A program made the translations under genes and the position numbers. From assembly GCA_021792815.1 (NCBI GenBank), contig JAJYTX010000076.1, positions 1 to 9,575 on the forward strand: DNA of 9,575 bases, written 5' to 3'. The stretch is from Pseudomonadota bacterium (lineage in GTDB: Bacteria; Pseudomonadota; Gammaproteobacteria; Steroidobacterales; Steroidobacteraceae). The notes below the pieces were generated by a model that saw only the letters and a program-made list of their open reading frames with translations, was not told the DNA's origin and ran no database searches. Positions within the stretch are counted from its first letter, which is position 1; each line of letters opens with the position of its first letter. Below are positions 1-6,757 of this stretch, piece after piece.

Positions 1-2
1 TT

Positions 3-959
3 CTGATGGCGATTCCGATGTTTCACGCCGCGGGTCTGAACCTGATGCTGCATCAGGCGCTGTTTCTCGGGGCGAGCGGCATCATCCACCGCGGCAGCTT
101 CGATCCGGAAAGCATATTTGCGCTGATAGAGGGCCACAGCATAACCTGCGCCGTGCTGGTGCCCACCACTCTGGGAATGCTGGCGGCTCATGCGACGGTG
201 GCCGGGTTCGATCTCTCGAGCCTGAGGCGGATTTTTTACGGCGCCATGCCGATCATCCCGTCCATACTGCAGAGCGCGTTGGCGGTCTTTCCCGGGGCAG
301 CGTTCATCCAGATCTATGGCTCCACGGAGGCGGGGATGCTGGGTGTGCTGAGATGGGAGGATCATGACCGGTGGTCGCAGACCACCGGTCGTGCGGCGCT
401 GCTCAGCGAAATGCGCATCGTGGACGAACAGGGACAACCGGTCGGGGTCGGCGGCATCGGGGAAATCATCGGCGCCCGCAGAAGCATGGGCATGATCGGC
501 TACTGGCGCAACGAAGAGGCCACGGCGGCCACCATCCGTGGTGGCTGGATCTTCACCGGCGATCTGGCGCGGCAGGAGCCGGACGGTCTGTTCACCGTCG
601 TCGACCGGCGCAAGGACGTGATCATCTCGGGCGGGGAGAATGTCTACCCCAAGGAGGTCGAGAATGTGCTGGCTGCTCATCCGGCCGTGCGCGAGGTCGC
701 GGTTTTCGGCGGCGCCGACCCGCTGTTCGGACAGTCCGTTTGTGCGGCGGTGAGCCTGGTTTCCGGCAAAACCGCGACGACAGACGAGCTGATCGCATTC
801 TGCCGCCCCCGCCTGGCGGGCTACAAGATTCCGCGGCAGTTTGACTTCCTCGACGCCCTGCCCCGCAATGCCAGTGACAAGGTCCGCAAGGACGTGTTGC
901 GGAAGTGGCACGAAGAGCATTCAGCGCACGACGCGCATCGCCGTCAGGAGATGCCCTGA
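3..959 (+). CDS. acyl-CoA synthetase (AMP-forming), 5'-truncated by window edge
   Basis: ANL-superfamily adenylate-forming enzyme, which activates a carboxylic acid with ATP and then forms its CoA thioester. Only the C-terminal ~318 residues are visible; the reading frame runs off the left edge, so the ATG at 6 is internal. Counting from that Met, the visible motifs are PMFHAAG (4-10), the adenine-binding YGSTEAG (104-110), the ribose-binding Asp in FTGD (D186), the hinge region DRRKDVIISGGENVYP (200-215), and a C-terminal SDKVRK segment holding the presumed catalytic Lys (K292). The P-loop (SGGTSGxPK type) lies outside the window. One oddity is that Gly in the usual GK(V/I) motif is Asp here. 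The substrate cannot be read from the sequence; medium-chain, aromatic or alicyclic acids are all possible. It is the first visible gene of the + strand CoA operon, and a second synthetase follows closely. Confidence 0.9.
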   Translation: MMAIPMFHAAGLNLMLHQALFLGASGIIHRGSFDPESIFALIEGHSITCAVLVPTTLGMLAAHATVAGFDLSSLRRIFYGAMPIIPSILQSALAVFPGAAFIQIYGSTEAGMLGVLRWEDHDRWSQTTGRAALLSEMRIVDEQGQPVGVGGIGEIIGARRSMGMIGYWRNEEATAATIRGGWIFTGDLARQEPDGLFTVVDRRKDVIISGGENVYPKEVENVLAAHPAVREVAVFGGADPLFGQSVCAAVSLVSGKTATTDELIAFCRPRLAGYKIPRQFDFLDALPRNASDKVRKDVLRKWHEEHSAHDAHRRQEMP

Positions 960-1000
960 GCGTGCGGCATCGACACTCGCGAACCGGTGGGTGGGCCGAC

Positions 1001-2554
1001 GTGAGCGTCAATCTGATCGACTTCTTCGATCGGGGCGCGAGCCTCGATCCGCTGCGTCCCTGCCTGATCGATGCTCGAGGATCGCTGAGCTACCGGCACG
1101 TTCAGCTGTCGTCGTGTCGCGTGGCGAACGCACTGCGACGCGATGGTATCGCTCCGGGGACGCACGTCGCGGTGTTGAGCCACAACTCGGCCCGGGCCTT
1201 CGAGTGTGTGTTGGGCATCATACGCGCAGGATGCGCTTGGGTACCCGTCAATGCCCGCAACACGGTTACGGAAGTGACGGACATCCTGCATCGGACCGAC
1301 GTCACCGTGTTGTTCTATGCGGACGACCTGGCGGAGACGGCCGCACGGATCCTGGCCGCATGCCCCGCCGTAAGAAAAGCCGTGTGTATCGACGGTCCCG
1401 GCGTGGGTCCGGTGAGACTCGATGACTGGCTGGAAAATGCCTCCGATGCGCTACCGCAGATCCACGTGCCCGCGGATGCGGTCGCGACCCTGTTCTGCTC
1501 AGGCGGAACGAGCGGCACGCCGAAAGGGGTGCTCGTCACCCATCGGACCTGGGCCCATCGCATCGGCGAGACCTTGCTGCGGCTCACAACGGCAAGGCCG
1601 GTACATCTGGTCGCCGCACCGATGACGCACGCGGCCGGTGGGATCGCTTTGGAGCTGATGGTGCTGGGCGCCAGTCACGTCATCCTCCCGGGCTTTGATC
1701 CTGACGCCGTGCTCAGTGCGATTCGGGAACACCGCGTCACGCACCTGTTCCTGCCGCCGACCGCTCTGTACCGCTTGCTGGCTCAACCGCAGGTGCGACA
1801 GGGCGATTATTCGTCCTTGCGGTATTTCACCTATGCGGCCGCACCGATCGCGCCCGATAAGCTGCTCGAGGCCATCGAGGTGTTCGGGCCGGTCATGTGC
1901 CATGGCTACGGATCAACGGAGATGGGCGCCAGCGTATGCTGGTCGTCACCGGAGATGCACCAGGCGGCGCTGGCCAGCGCAGATCGGGGACGCCTGCGCA
2001 GTTGCGGCCGGCCCTCGCCGCTGGCGCGTCTCGCCATCGTAAACGAAAGCGGCGAGCCATGCCGGGTCGGGGAGCAGGGCGAACTCCTGGTGCGAAGTTA
2101 TTCTCTTGCCTCCGGCTACTACAGGTGTCCCGAGGAATGGGCGTCGGCCGTCGAGGGTGGCTGGTTTCACAGCGGTGATCTCGGCTTTGCCGACGAGGAG
2201 GGGTGGATTTACCTCTCCGATCGGAAGAAGGATGTGATCAACTCCGGCGGATTCAAAGTCTATCCGTCGGAAATCGAAACCGTGCTGCTGTCTCATCCCG
2301 CCGTGCAGGAATGCGCGGTCATCGGCGTGCCGCACCAGGATTGGGGCGAGGCCGTGAAGGCGGTGATCGAGCCGAAGACGGGGACGCTCCCGGATGTCGG
2401 CGAGCTGGAGCGGCTGTGCCGCGAGAAGCTGTCCGGCTACAAGATACCGAAATCGTTCGAAATATGGTCCGAGCTGCCGCGCAGCCCGGTGGGCAAGGTG
2501 TTGAAGCGGCTCATTCGCGAGAGATTCTGGTCGGACAAGGGAGGTCCGATCTGA
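1001..2554 (+). CDS. acyl-CoA synthetase (AMP-forming), complete
   Basis: Complete ANL-family acyl-CoA ligase of 517 residues from a GTG start at 1001, the usual size for fatty or aromatic acid CoA ligases. Motifs in order are the P-loop SGGTSGTPKG (167-176), PMTHAAGG (207-214), YGSTEMG (303-309), the ribose-binding Asp in HSGD (390-393), the hinge DRKKDVINSGGFKVYPSEIE (407-426), and the C-terminal SPVGKVLKR with catalytic Lys K499. All key residues are present, so it should be active. Start choice: 1001 gives the family-like N-terminus VSVNLIDFFDRG but has only a weak ribosome site. An in-frame GTG at 962 lies 11 nt after AGGAG (946-950) and would add 13 residues. The open frame back to 905 overlaps the previous gene and is unlikely. 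It is a divergent neighbour of the first synthetase, not a recent copy. Two ligases side by side suggest two acid substrates or two steps of one pathway. Exact substrate unknown. Confidence 0.9.
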   Translation: MSVNLIDFFDRGASLDPLRPCLIDARGSLSYRHVQLSSCRVANALRRDGIAPGTHVAVLSHNSARAFECVLGIIRAGCAWVPVNARNTVTEVTDILHRTDVTVLFYADDLAETAARILAACPAVRKAVCIDGPGVGPVRLDDWLENASDALPQIHVPADAVATLFCSGGTSGTPKGVLVTHRTWAHRIGETLLRLTTARPVHLVAAPMTHAAGGIALELMVLGASHVILPGFDPDAVLSAIREHRVTHLFLPPTALYRLLAQPQVRQGDYSSLRYFTYAAAPIAPDKLLEAIEVFGPVMCHGYGSTEMGASVCWSSPEMHQAALASADRGRLRSCGRPSPLARLAIVNESGEPCRVGEQGELLVRSYSLASGYYRCPEEWASAVEGGWFHSGDLGFADEEGWIYLSDRKKDVINSGGFKVYPSEIETVLLSHPAVQECAVIGVPHQDWGEAVKAVIEPKTGTLPDVGELERLCREKLSGYKIPKSFEIWSELPRSPVGKVLKRLIRERFWSDKGGPI

Positions 2555-2595
2555 GGCGCAGAGCCCACGGCACTCATGAGAGATCTTACCGGCGC

Positions 2596-4617
2596 ATGAA
2601 TACCGAAAACGCTTTCGAGGTGAGGGCGGGAGTCGCGATCATCAGACTCGATCGGCCTCCGGTGAACACCCTGTCGAGACCCGTGCGGCGCGCCTTGCTC
2701 GCTGGCCTGCTCCAGGCGGAGCGTGCCGCGGAGGTCCGTGCCATCGTCATAGCGGGCGGCGGCAGCATGTTTTCCGCGGGAGCGGACATCGGCGAATTTG
2801 CCCGCGACGCGGCACTGAGCGCGCCGACGCTGGAGCCGATCCATTCCCTCATCGAGGCACTTTCCAAGCCGGTGGTCGCGGCCGTGCATGGGTGCGCGAT
2901 CGGTGGGGCTCTGGAGCTGGCGCTGGCCTGCCATGCGCGCGTGGCCTCCCCCGAGGCGGTGCTCGGTCTGCCTGAGACGACCCTCGGGTTGATGCCGGGC
3001 GCCGGCGGCACGCAGCGGTTGCCGCGCGCGCTCGGCCTCGAGCGCGCCGTCAACATGATTGTCGCAGGAACCACTCACCCGGCCAGGGAATTCGCGCACA
3101 CGGCGCTGCTCGATCTGCTGGTTGACGGGGATGTCGTCGAGGCGGCGTGCCGGGTTGCGTTGGATCTGGCCCTGAGCGGGCCGCCGTTCCCGCTGCTCCT
3201 GCACAGGCAGATCGATCACCCGGAACCGGCCGGTTTCCTTGCCCATGCGCGGGCCAACGCCGCGTCTCGCCGCGATTGCACGCAGGGCATGCGGCGCGCC
3301 ATCGATGCCATGGAGCTCATCTTCAGCGTCTCGGCGGAAGAAGGTTGCGCCAGGGAATTCGAGATGTTTCGGGCGCTGCTGGCCGGCGACGAGGCCCGCG
3401 CGCTCTGTCACGCGTTTCTGGCGGAACGGGCGGCGCCGAAGCTCATCGCAGGGGCCGACCGCGCACCCCGCCCGATTGGCAAGGCAGCGGTCGTGGGCGC
3501 CGGGTTCATGGGGACGGGCATCGGGATCTGCCTGGCCCGCGCAGGTCTCGCCGTCACGCTCTTCGACCTGGACGCCAGGGCGGCGATGCGGTCGGCGGCC
3601 AGGATTCGGGAGGAGTCCGCGGCCGAGTCGCCCGTGCGCAGCGTCGGCAGCTACGCCGAGCTGGAGGATGCGGATCTGGTCATCGAGGCGGCGCCGGAGC
3701 AATTCGACGTCAAGCGCGCAATATTCCGCGAGCTCGACGCGGTGGTCGGGCCGATGACGGTTCTTGCCAGCAATACTTCATCGCTCGACATCGACGCCCT
3801 CGCCCGCTCGACCTCGCGGCCGGAGCGGGTGCTCGGCCTGCACTTTTTCGCGCCGGCGCAGACGATGCGGCTGGTCGAGGTCGTACGGGGCTGCGGCACT
3901 TCGCCGGACGCGGTTGCGTCGGGCCTGGCCCTGGCCAGGCGAATCGGCAAGGTGCCGGTGGTATCGGCCGCGAGCCCCGGGTTCATCGGCAATCGTCTGT
4001 TTGATCAGATGCTGCTGCAGGCGTTGGCCATGGCGGCCGAAGGAGTGCGTCCATGGGAGATCGACGCTGCCGTGGAAGGTTGGGGCATGCGGATGGGTCC
4101 GTTCAGGGTCATGGACATGATCGGCAACGATCTGCTTGCAAACGCCCGTGCGGGCAGATTCGCCACCGCCGGTACGGAACTGGCGGACCGGCTGGTGCGC
4201 GCAGGGCGGTTCGGACAGAAGTCCGGCTGTGGATGGTACCGCTATCCTCCGAATGCCCGCCGGGGCGTCATGGATCCGACTGTGGAGTCCTTCCTGCCGT
4301 CGGCCAAACGCTCGCTGGATGCCCGATCCATGGTCGATCGGTGCGTGCTGGCGCTGGTGAACGAAGGATCGAGGGTGATAGAGGAAGGCGTGGCACAGCG
4401 TCCCTCGGACATCGATGTGGTGTTCCTGCTGGGCTACGGATTCCCACGTCGCTTCGGCGGCCCGATGTTCCATGCCGACCGGCGCGGCCTGCCGCTGATC
4501 GAACGTTCGCTGCGCATGCTGCGCGATCAGACCGGCGATCCCTTCTGGGAGCCGGCGCCGCTGCTCGCGCGCCTCGCAGCCGATCAGGGCTGTTTCATCA
4601 CGGCGCCGCGCGACTGA
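2596..4617 (+). CDS. bifunctional enoyl-CoA hydratase/3-hydroxyacyl-CoA dehydrogenase (FadB/FadJ-like)
   Basis: A 673-residue fusion catalysing two beta-oxidation steps: hydration of a trans-2-enoyl-CoA, then NAD-dependent oxidation of the 3-hydroxyacyl-CoA. The N-terminal crotonase domain (about 5-190) has the oxyanion-hole segment FSAGADI (59-65) and both catalytic Glu, E107 in GGALE and E127 in LPET. The Rossmann domain starts with GAGFMGTG (301-308). Dehydrogenase catalytic residues are visible: Ser in SNTSS (392-396), H416 in LHFF, E428 in LVEVV and N466 in GFIGNR. C-terminal helical dehydrogenase domains follow (about 467-555 and 575-660). The stretch between the NAD motif and DLVIEA is about 20 residues shorter than in human HAD. 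The ATG at 2596 is chosen because the crotonase fold begins there; the frame is open back to 2203 inside the previous gene. The ribosome site is poor (GAGAG about 13 nt upstream). The gap to the upstream ligase is 41 nt, so they are probably cotranscribed. Confidence 0.93.
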   Translation: MNTENAFEVRAGVAIIRLDRPPVNTLSRPVRRALLAGLLQAERAAEVRAIVIAGGGSMFSAGADIGEFARDAALSAPTLEPIHSLIEALSKPVVAAVHGCAIGGALELALACHARVASPEAVLGLPETTLGLMPGAGGTQRLPRALGLERAVNMIVAGTTHPAREFAHTALLDLLVDGDVVEAACRVALDLALSGPPFPLLLHRQIDHPEPAGFLAHARANAASRRDCTQGMRRAIDAMELIFSVSAEEGCAREFEMFRALLAGDEARALCHAFLAERAAPKLIAGADRAPRPIGKAAVVGAGFMGTGIGICLARAGLAVTLFDLDARAAMRSAARIREESAAESPVRSVGSYAELEDADLVIEAAPEQFDVKRAIFRELDAVVGPMTVLASNTSSLDIDALARSTSRPERVLGLHFFAPAQTMRLVEVVRGCGTSPDAVASGLALARRIGKVPVVSAASPGFIGNRLFDQMLLQALAMAAEGVRPWEIDAAVEGWGMRMGPFRVMDMIGNDLLANARAGRFATAGTELADRLVRAGRFGQKSGCGWYRYPPNARRGVMDPTVESFLPSAKRSLDARSMVDRCVLALVNEGSRVIEEGVAQRPSDIDVVFLLGYGFPRRFGGPMFHADRRGLPLIERSLRMLRDQTGDPFWEPAPLLARLAADQGCFITAPRD

Positions 4618-4622
4618 GGTGA
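4617..4622 (+). promoter_or_regulatory. ribosome binding site of the thiolase gene
   Basis: AGGTGA lies 4 nt before the ATG at 4627 and overlaps the last base of the preceding stop codon. This supports the chosen start and translational linkage with the upstream bifunctional gene. Confidence 0.6.
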
Positions 4623-4626
4623 CCCC

Positions 4627-5811
4627 ATGACTTCATCCCAAGCCGTCATCGTTTCCGCCGCTCGGACGCCCTTTGCCCGCTCGTGGCGCGGAGCTTTCAA
4701 CCTGACGCACGGCGCAACGCTCGGCTCGTGGGCCGCGTCAGCCGCATTGGAGCGTGCGGCGCTCGGGCCCGACGAGGTCGAGGACGTGATGATGGGCTGT
4801 GCGAACCCGGAGGGCGCCAATGGCTTCAACATCGGACGACAGGTCGCGATCCGCTCGGGATGTCCCACGAGCGTTCCCGGGGTGACCGTCAACCGCTTTT
4901 GCTCGAGCGGTCTGCAGGCGATTGCCTGGGCCGCGCAGCGCATCGTTGCCGGGGAGTGTGAGGTACTGCTGGCGGGCGGACTCGAGTCGATTTCCTGCGT
5001 TCAGAATCAGATGAACCGGCACATGCTGGAGGAGCAATGGATCAGGCGCGTCAAGCCGGAGCTGTATTGGTCGATGCTGCGCACGGCCGAGACGGTTGCG
5101 ACGCGCTACCACATCTCCCGGCAGGCTCAGGACGACTACGGCGTAGAGAGTCAGCGTCGTGCTGCAGCGGCCCAGGAAGCAGGACGGCTCGACGCCGAAA
5201 TCGTTCCGGTGACGGCGCTTGCTGCAACGAGCGATCCACGGACCGGACGGGTGGGCACGCTGGAGGTGACCGTCGGTCGTGACGAGACGATTCGCCCCGA
5301 TACGACACTGGAAGGAGTCATGAATATCCGCCCGGCCCTGCCGGGCGGGACGGTCACGGCGGCGACTGCGAGCCCGTTCTGCGACGGTGCGGCCGCCTGC
5401 GTGGTGATGAGCGAGCGGGAGGCAGGCCGTCGCGGCCTGGAGCCGCTCGCTGCCTTTCGCGGCTTCGCGGTGGCCGGGTGCGAGCCCGACGAGATGGGCA
5501 TCGGTCCCATCTACGCCGTTCCGAAGCTGTTGCGTCGCCACGGGCTTGCGATCGACGATATCGATCTCTGGGAGCTGAACGAAGCGTTCGCGGTGCAGGT
5601 GCTGTATTGCCGGGACTTCCTCGGCATTGCGCAGGAGCGGCTCAACGTCGATGGCGGCGCAATCGCGCTCGGCCATCCCTATGGTGCTTCCGGCGCCCGT
5701 ATGGTCGCCCACCTGTTGATGGAGGGACGGCGACGCAAGGCGCGGTGGGGAGTGGTCACCATGTGCGTCGGCGGCGGCCAGGGTGCCGCCGGGCTGTTTG
5801 AGATCCGCTGA
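4627..5811 (+). CDS. thiolase (acetyl-CoA acyltransferase)
   Basis: Thiolase II-type enzyme of 394 residues, normal length for the family. It would cleave a 3-ketoacyl-CoA with CoA to release acetyl-CoA and a shortened acyl-CoA; the reverse condensation is chemically possible. The nucleophile is C92 in [10 protein letters not shown]. The second catalytic block is NEAFA (318-322), then H350 in [14 protein letters not shown], and the acid/base Cys C380 in CVGGGQG near the C-terminus. The start at 4627 is supported by AGGTGA 4 nt upstream and by a 9-nt gap after the hydratase/dehydrogenase gene, the classic FadB-FadA pairing. One small oddity: the CoA-site segment usually read as TAGNAS is TAATAS here (244-249), with Thr for Asn. 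It is the last gene of the + strand operon. The family is certain; chain or ring specificity is not readable from sequence. Confidence 0.94.
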   Translation: MTSSQAVIVSAARTPFARSWRGAFNLTHGATLGSWAASAALERAALGPDEVEDVMMGCANPEGANGFNIGRQVAIRSGCPTSVPGVTVNRFCSSGLQAIAWAAQRIVAGECEVLLAGGLESISCVQNQMNRHMLEEQWIRRVKPELYWSMLRTAETVATRYHISRQAQDDYGVESQRRAAAAQEAGRLDAEIVPVTALAATSDPRTGRVGTLEVTVGRDETIRPDTTLEGVMNIRPALPGGTVTAATASPFCDGAAACVVMSEREAGRRGLEPLAAFRGFAVAGCEPDEMGIGPIYAVPKLLRRHGLAIDDIDLWELNEAFAVQVLYCRDFLGIAQERLNVDGGAIALGHPYGASGARMVAHLLMEGRRRKARWGVVTMCVGGGQGAAGLFEIR

Positions 5812-5880
5812 CCGGGGCGCGAGCAGCGCGGTGCGCCGCAGTTCCGCTGCCCTCAGGCATGCGCGCGGGGCACTACGCGG

Positions 5881-5902
5881 CCGGGATGCAGGTCATGCCC
5901 GG
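5881..5902. terminator. possible bidirectional hairpin between convergent operons
   Basis: CCGGGATG (5881-5888) can pair with CATGCCCGG (5894-5902) around a 5-nt loop, with one bulged G at 5897. It lies between the thiolase stop (5811) and the regulator stop (5904). Neither strand has a T-run after it, so it is not a canonical intrinsic terminator. The rest of 5812-5903 shows no gene. Confidence 0.3.
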
Positions 5903-5903
5903 T

Positions 5904-6581
5904 CTAGAAGAATTCGTTGCCGCGGCCGGACAGATCCTCGAGCACCTCCAGAATATGCTCGCGCATGCGCCGTTCCGCCAGGTCGGCCTCACGTGCCAGG
6001 ATGGCGTCGGTCACCCGCCGGTGCCGCGCGTTCGACCTGCGCAGTGCCTGCAGCGTGAAAACGCGGCGGAACTGTGCGGCAACGATGGGAATCCGCAGGC
6101 GCTTGAGGAAGGCCTGGACAATGCCGTTGCCGGAACCCGAGATGAGCAGTTCGTGCCAGCGCTCGTTGGCCAGCGAATAGCGCGCACTGTCGCCTTTGTT
6201 CTCGTACCGGTCCATGTCGCGCTGCAGCGCGCGCAGTTGCGCCAGGGTATCCTCGCCCGCCCGCTCGGCGACCAGCCGCGCGCACAGACCCTCGAGTACC
6301 GCGCGTGCGTGATAAATCTGATCGACTTCGTCGCGCGTCATCCGCCGGACCGAGGCGCCGCGGAACTCCTGGATCACGATCAGGCCTTCCACGGCGAGCC
6401 GCTTCAGTGCCTCGCGCACCCGCCCACGCGTCGCGCCCGTCTCCCGCATGATATCGGCCTCGATCAGCCGTTGTCCCGGAACGAACTGACCGGCCACGAT
6501 GCGCGCACACACGAAGTCGGCAACCTTGGCCGAGGAGACGATCGTTTCTTTTCTTCTGCGCGCCTGCACGCTGGGCTTCAT
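5904..6581 (-). CDS. GntR-family transcriptional regulator, FCD subfamily
   Basis: DNA-binding regulator of 225 residues, typical for FCD-type GntR proteins. The winged helix-turn-helix covers about residues 15-80, with the recognition stretch EADIMRETGATRGRVREALK (41-60) and wing GASVRR (75-80). The C-terminal all-helical FCD ligand domain covers about 85-215. Candidate metal or ligand residues are N139 or E140, H143, H187 and H209. FCD regulators commonly sense organic acids or acyl-CoA-type ligands and repress nearby catabolic genes. The ATG at 6581 is chosen because it places the winged helix about 15 residues in, as usual. In-frame alternatives are GTG at 6599 or 6602 and ATG at 6674, and the frame is open to 6941 inside the GRE gene. 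It is codirectional with and downstream of the GRE genes, so it is the likely regulator of the GRE operon, the CoA operon, or both. The effector is unknown. Confidence 0.92.
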   Translation of the reverse strand: MKPSVQARRRKETIVSSAKVADFVCARIVAGQFVPGQRLIEADIMRETGATRGRVREALKRLAVEGLIVIQEFRGASVRRMTRDEVDQIYHARAVLEGLCARLVAERAGEDTLAQLRALQRDMDRYENKGDSARYSLANERWHELLISGSGNGIVQAFLKRLRIPIVAAQFRRVFTLQALRRSNARHRRVTDAILAREADLAERRMREHILEVLEDLSGRGNEFF

Positions 6582-6604
6582 GAGACTGCACGCCGCCACC
6601 ACGG

Positions 6605-6623
6605 GCTGGTCGAGATTACCAGC
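6605..6623. promoter_or_regulatory. candidate GntR operator (inverted repeat)
   Basis: GCTGGT (6605-6610) and ACCAGC (6618-6623) form a perfect inverted repeat with a 7-nt spacer, 23 nt upstream of the regulator start. TGGT/ACCA arms are typical of FadR/FCD operators (FadR itself uses TGGT-N3-ACCA), but the spacer here is 4 nt longer. Autoregulation is the inference. If translation began at 6674 the site would be inside the gene. Confidence 0.4.
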
Positions 6624-6630
6624 TGACGCG

Positions 6631-6642
6631 CGGTCGGGACCG
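6631..6642. promoter_or_regulatory. second candidate operator palindrome
   Basis: CGGTC-GG-GACCG is a perfect inverted repeat with 5-bp arms and a 2-nt centre, 7 nt beyond the TGGT/ACCA repeat in the regulator leader. It could be a second operator half or a chance feature of high-G+C DNA. Confidence 0.25.
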
Positions 6643-6664
6643 GCTGTAAGGAAGAACGCGGCGC

Positions 6665-6694
6665 TATTTCGCATCACCGGGCGCGGAAAATCAA
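6665..6694 (-). promoter_or_regulatory. weak sigma-70-like promoter for the GntR gene
   Basis: On the - strand, TTGATT (6694-6689) and GAAATA (6670-6665) are separated by 18 nt. The first resembles a -35 box; the second is a poor -10. Both candidate operators lie just downstream, as expected for repression of this promoter. The 176-nt leader 6582-6756 holds no gene. Confidence 0.22.
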
Positions 6695-6718
6695 GATTGA
6701 CCGGAACTGGCCCGGGGG

Positions 6719-6757
6719 CGGAACGCCGGCCATCGTTCCGGCGACGACTGCCGTCGC
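6719..6757 (-). terminator. tandem hairpins at the end of the GRE gene
   Basis: Two adjacent stems lie at the GRE stop codon. GCGACG (6741-6746) pairs with CGTCGC (6752-6757) around a 5-nt loop. CGGAACG (6719-6725) pairs with CGTTCCG (6734-6740) around an 8-nt loop. An alternative stem, 6724-6729 with 6738-6743, competes with both. There is no T-run, so this may attenuate transcription or stabilise the mRNA 3' end rather than terminate it. Confidence 0.35.

Noticed and set aside
2203..2595. Upstream extension of the hydratase/dehydrogenase gene to 2203
   Set aside because: It overlaps the C-terminal coding part of the second ligase in another frame and has no crotonase-like residues; the domain begins at the ATG at 2596.
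2437..3702. Long antisense open frame of 421 codons opposite the hydratase/dehydrogenase gene
   Set aside because: It has low-complexity, Arg-rich composition and no recognisable motif. It is a shadow frame of a high-G+C gene with clear catalytic residues on the other strand.
5859..6626. Plus-strand open frame of 255 codons over the regulator gene
   Set aside because: It lies opposite a clear GntR/FCD protein and shows no domain of its own; shadow frame.
6691..6700. TCAA-GA-TTGA resembling an FNR box in the regulator leader
   Set aside because: FNR sites are TTGAT-N4-ATCAA. Here the half-sites are in the opposite order and the spacing is wrong.
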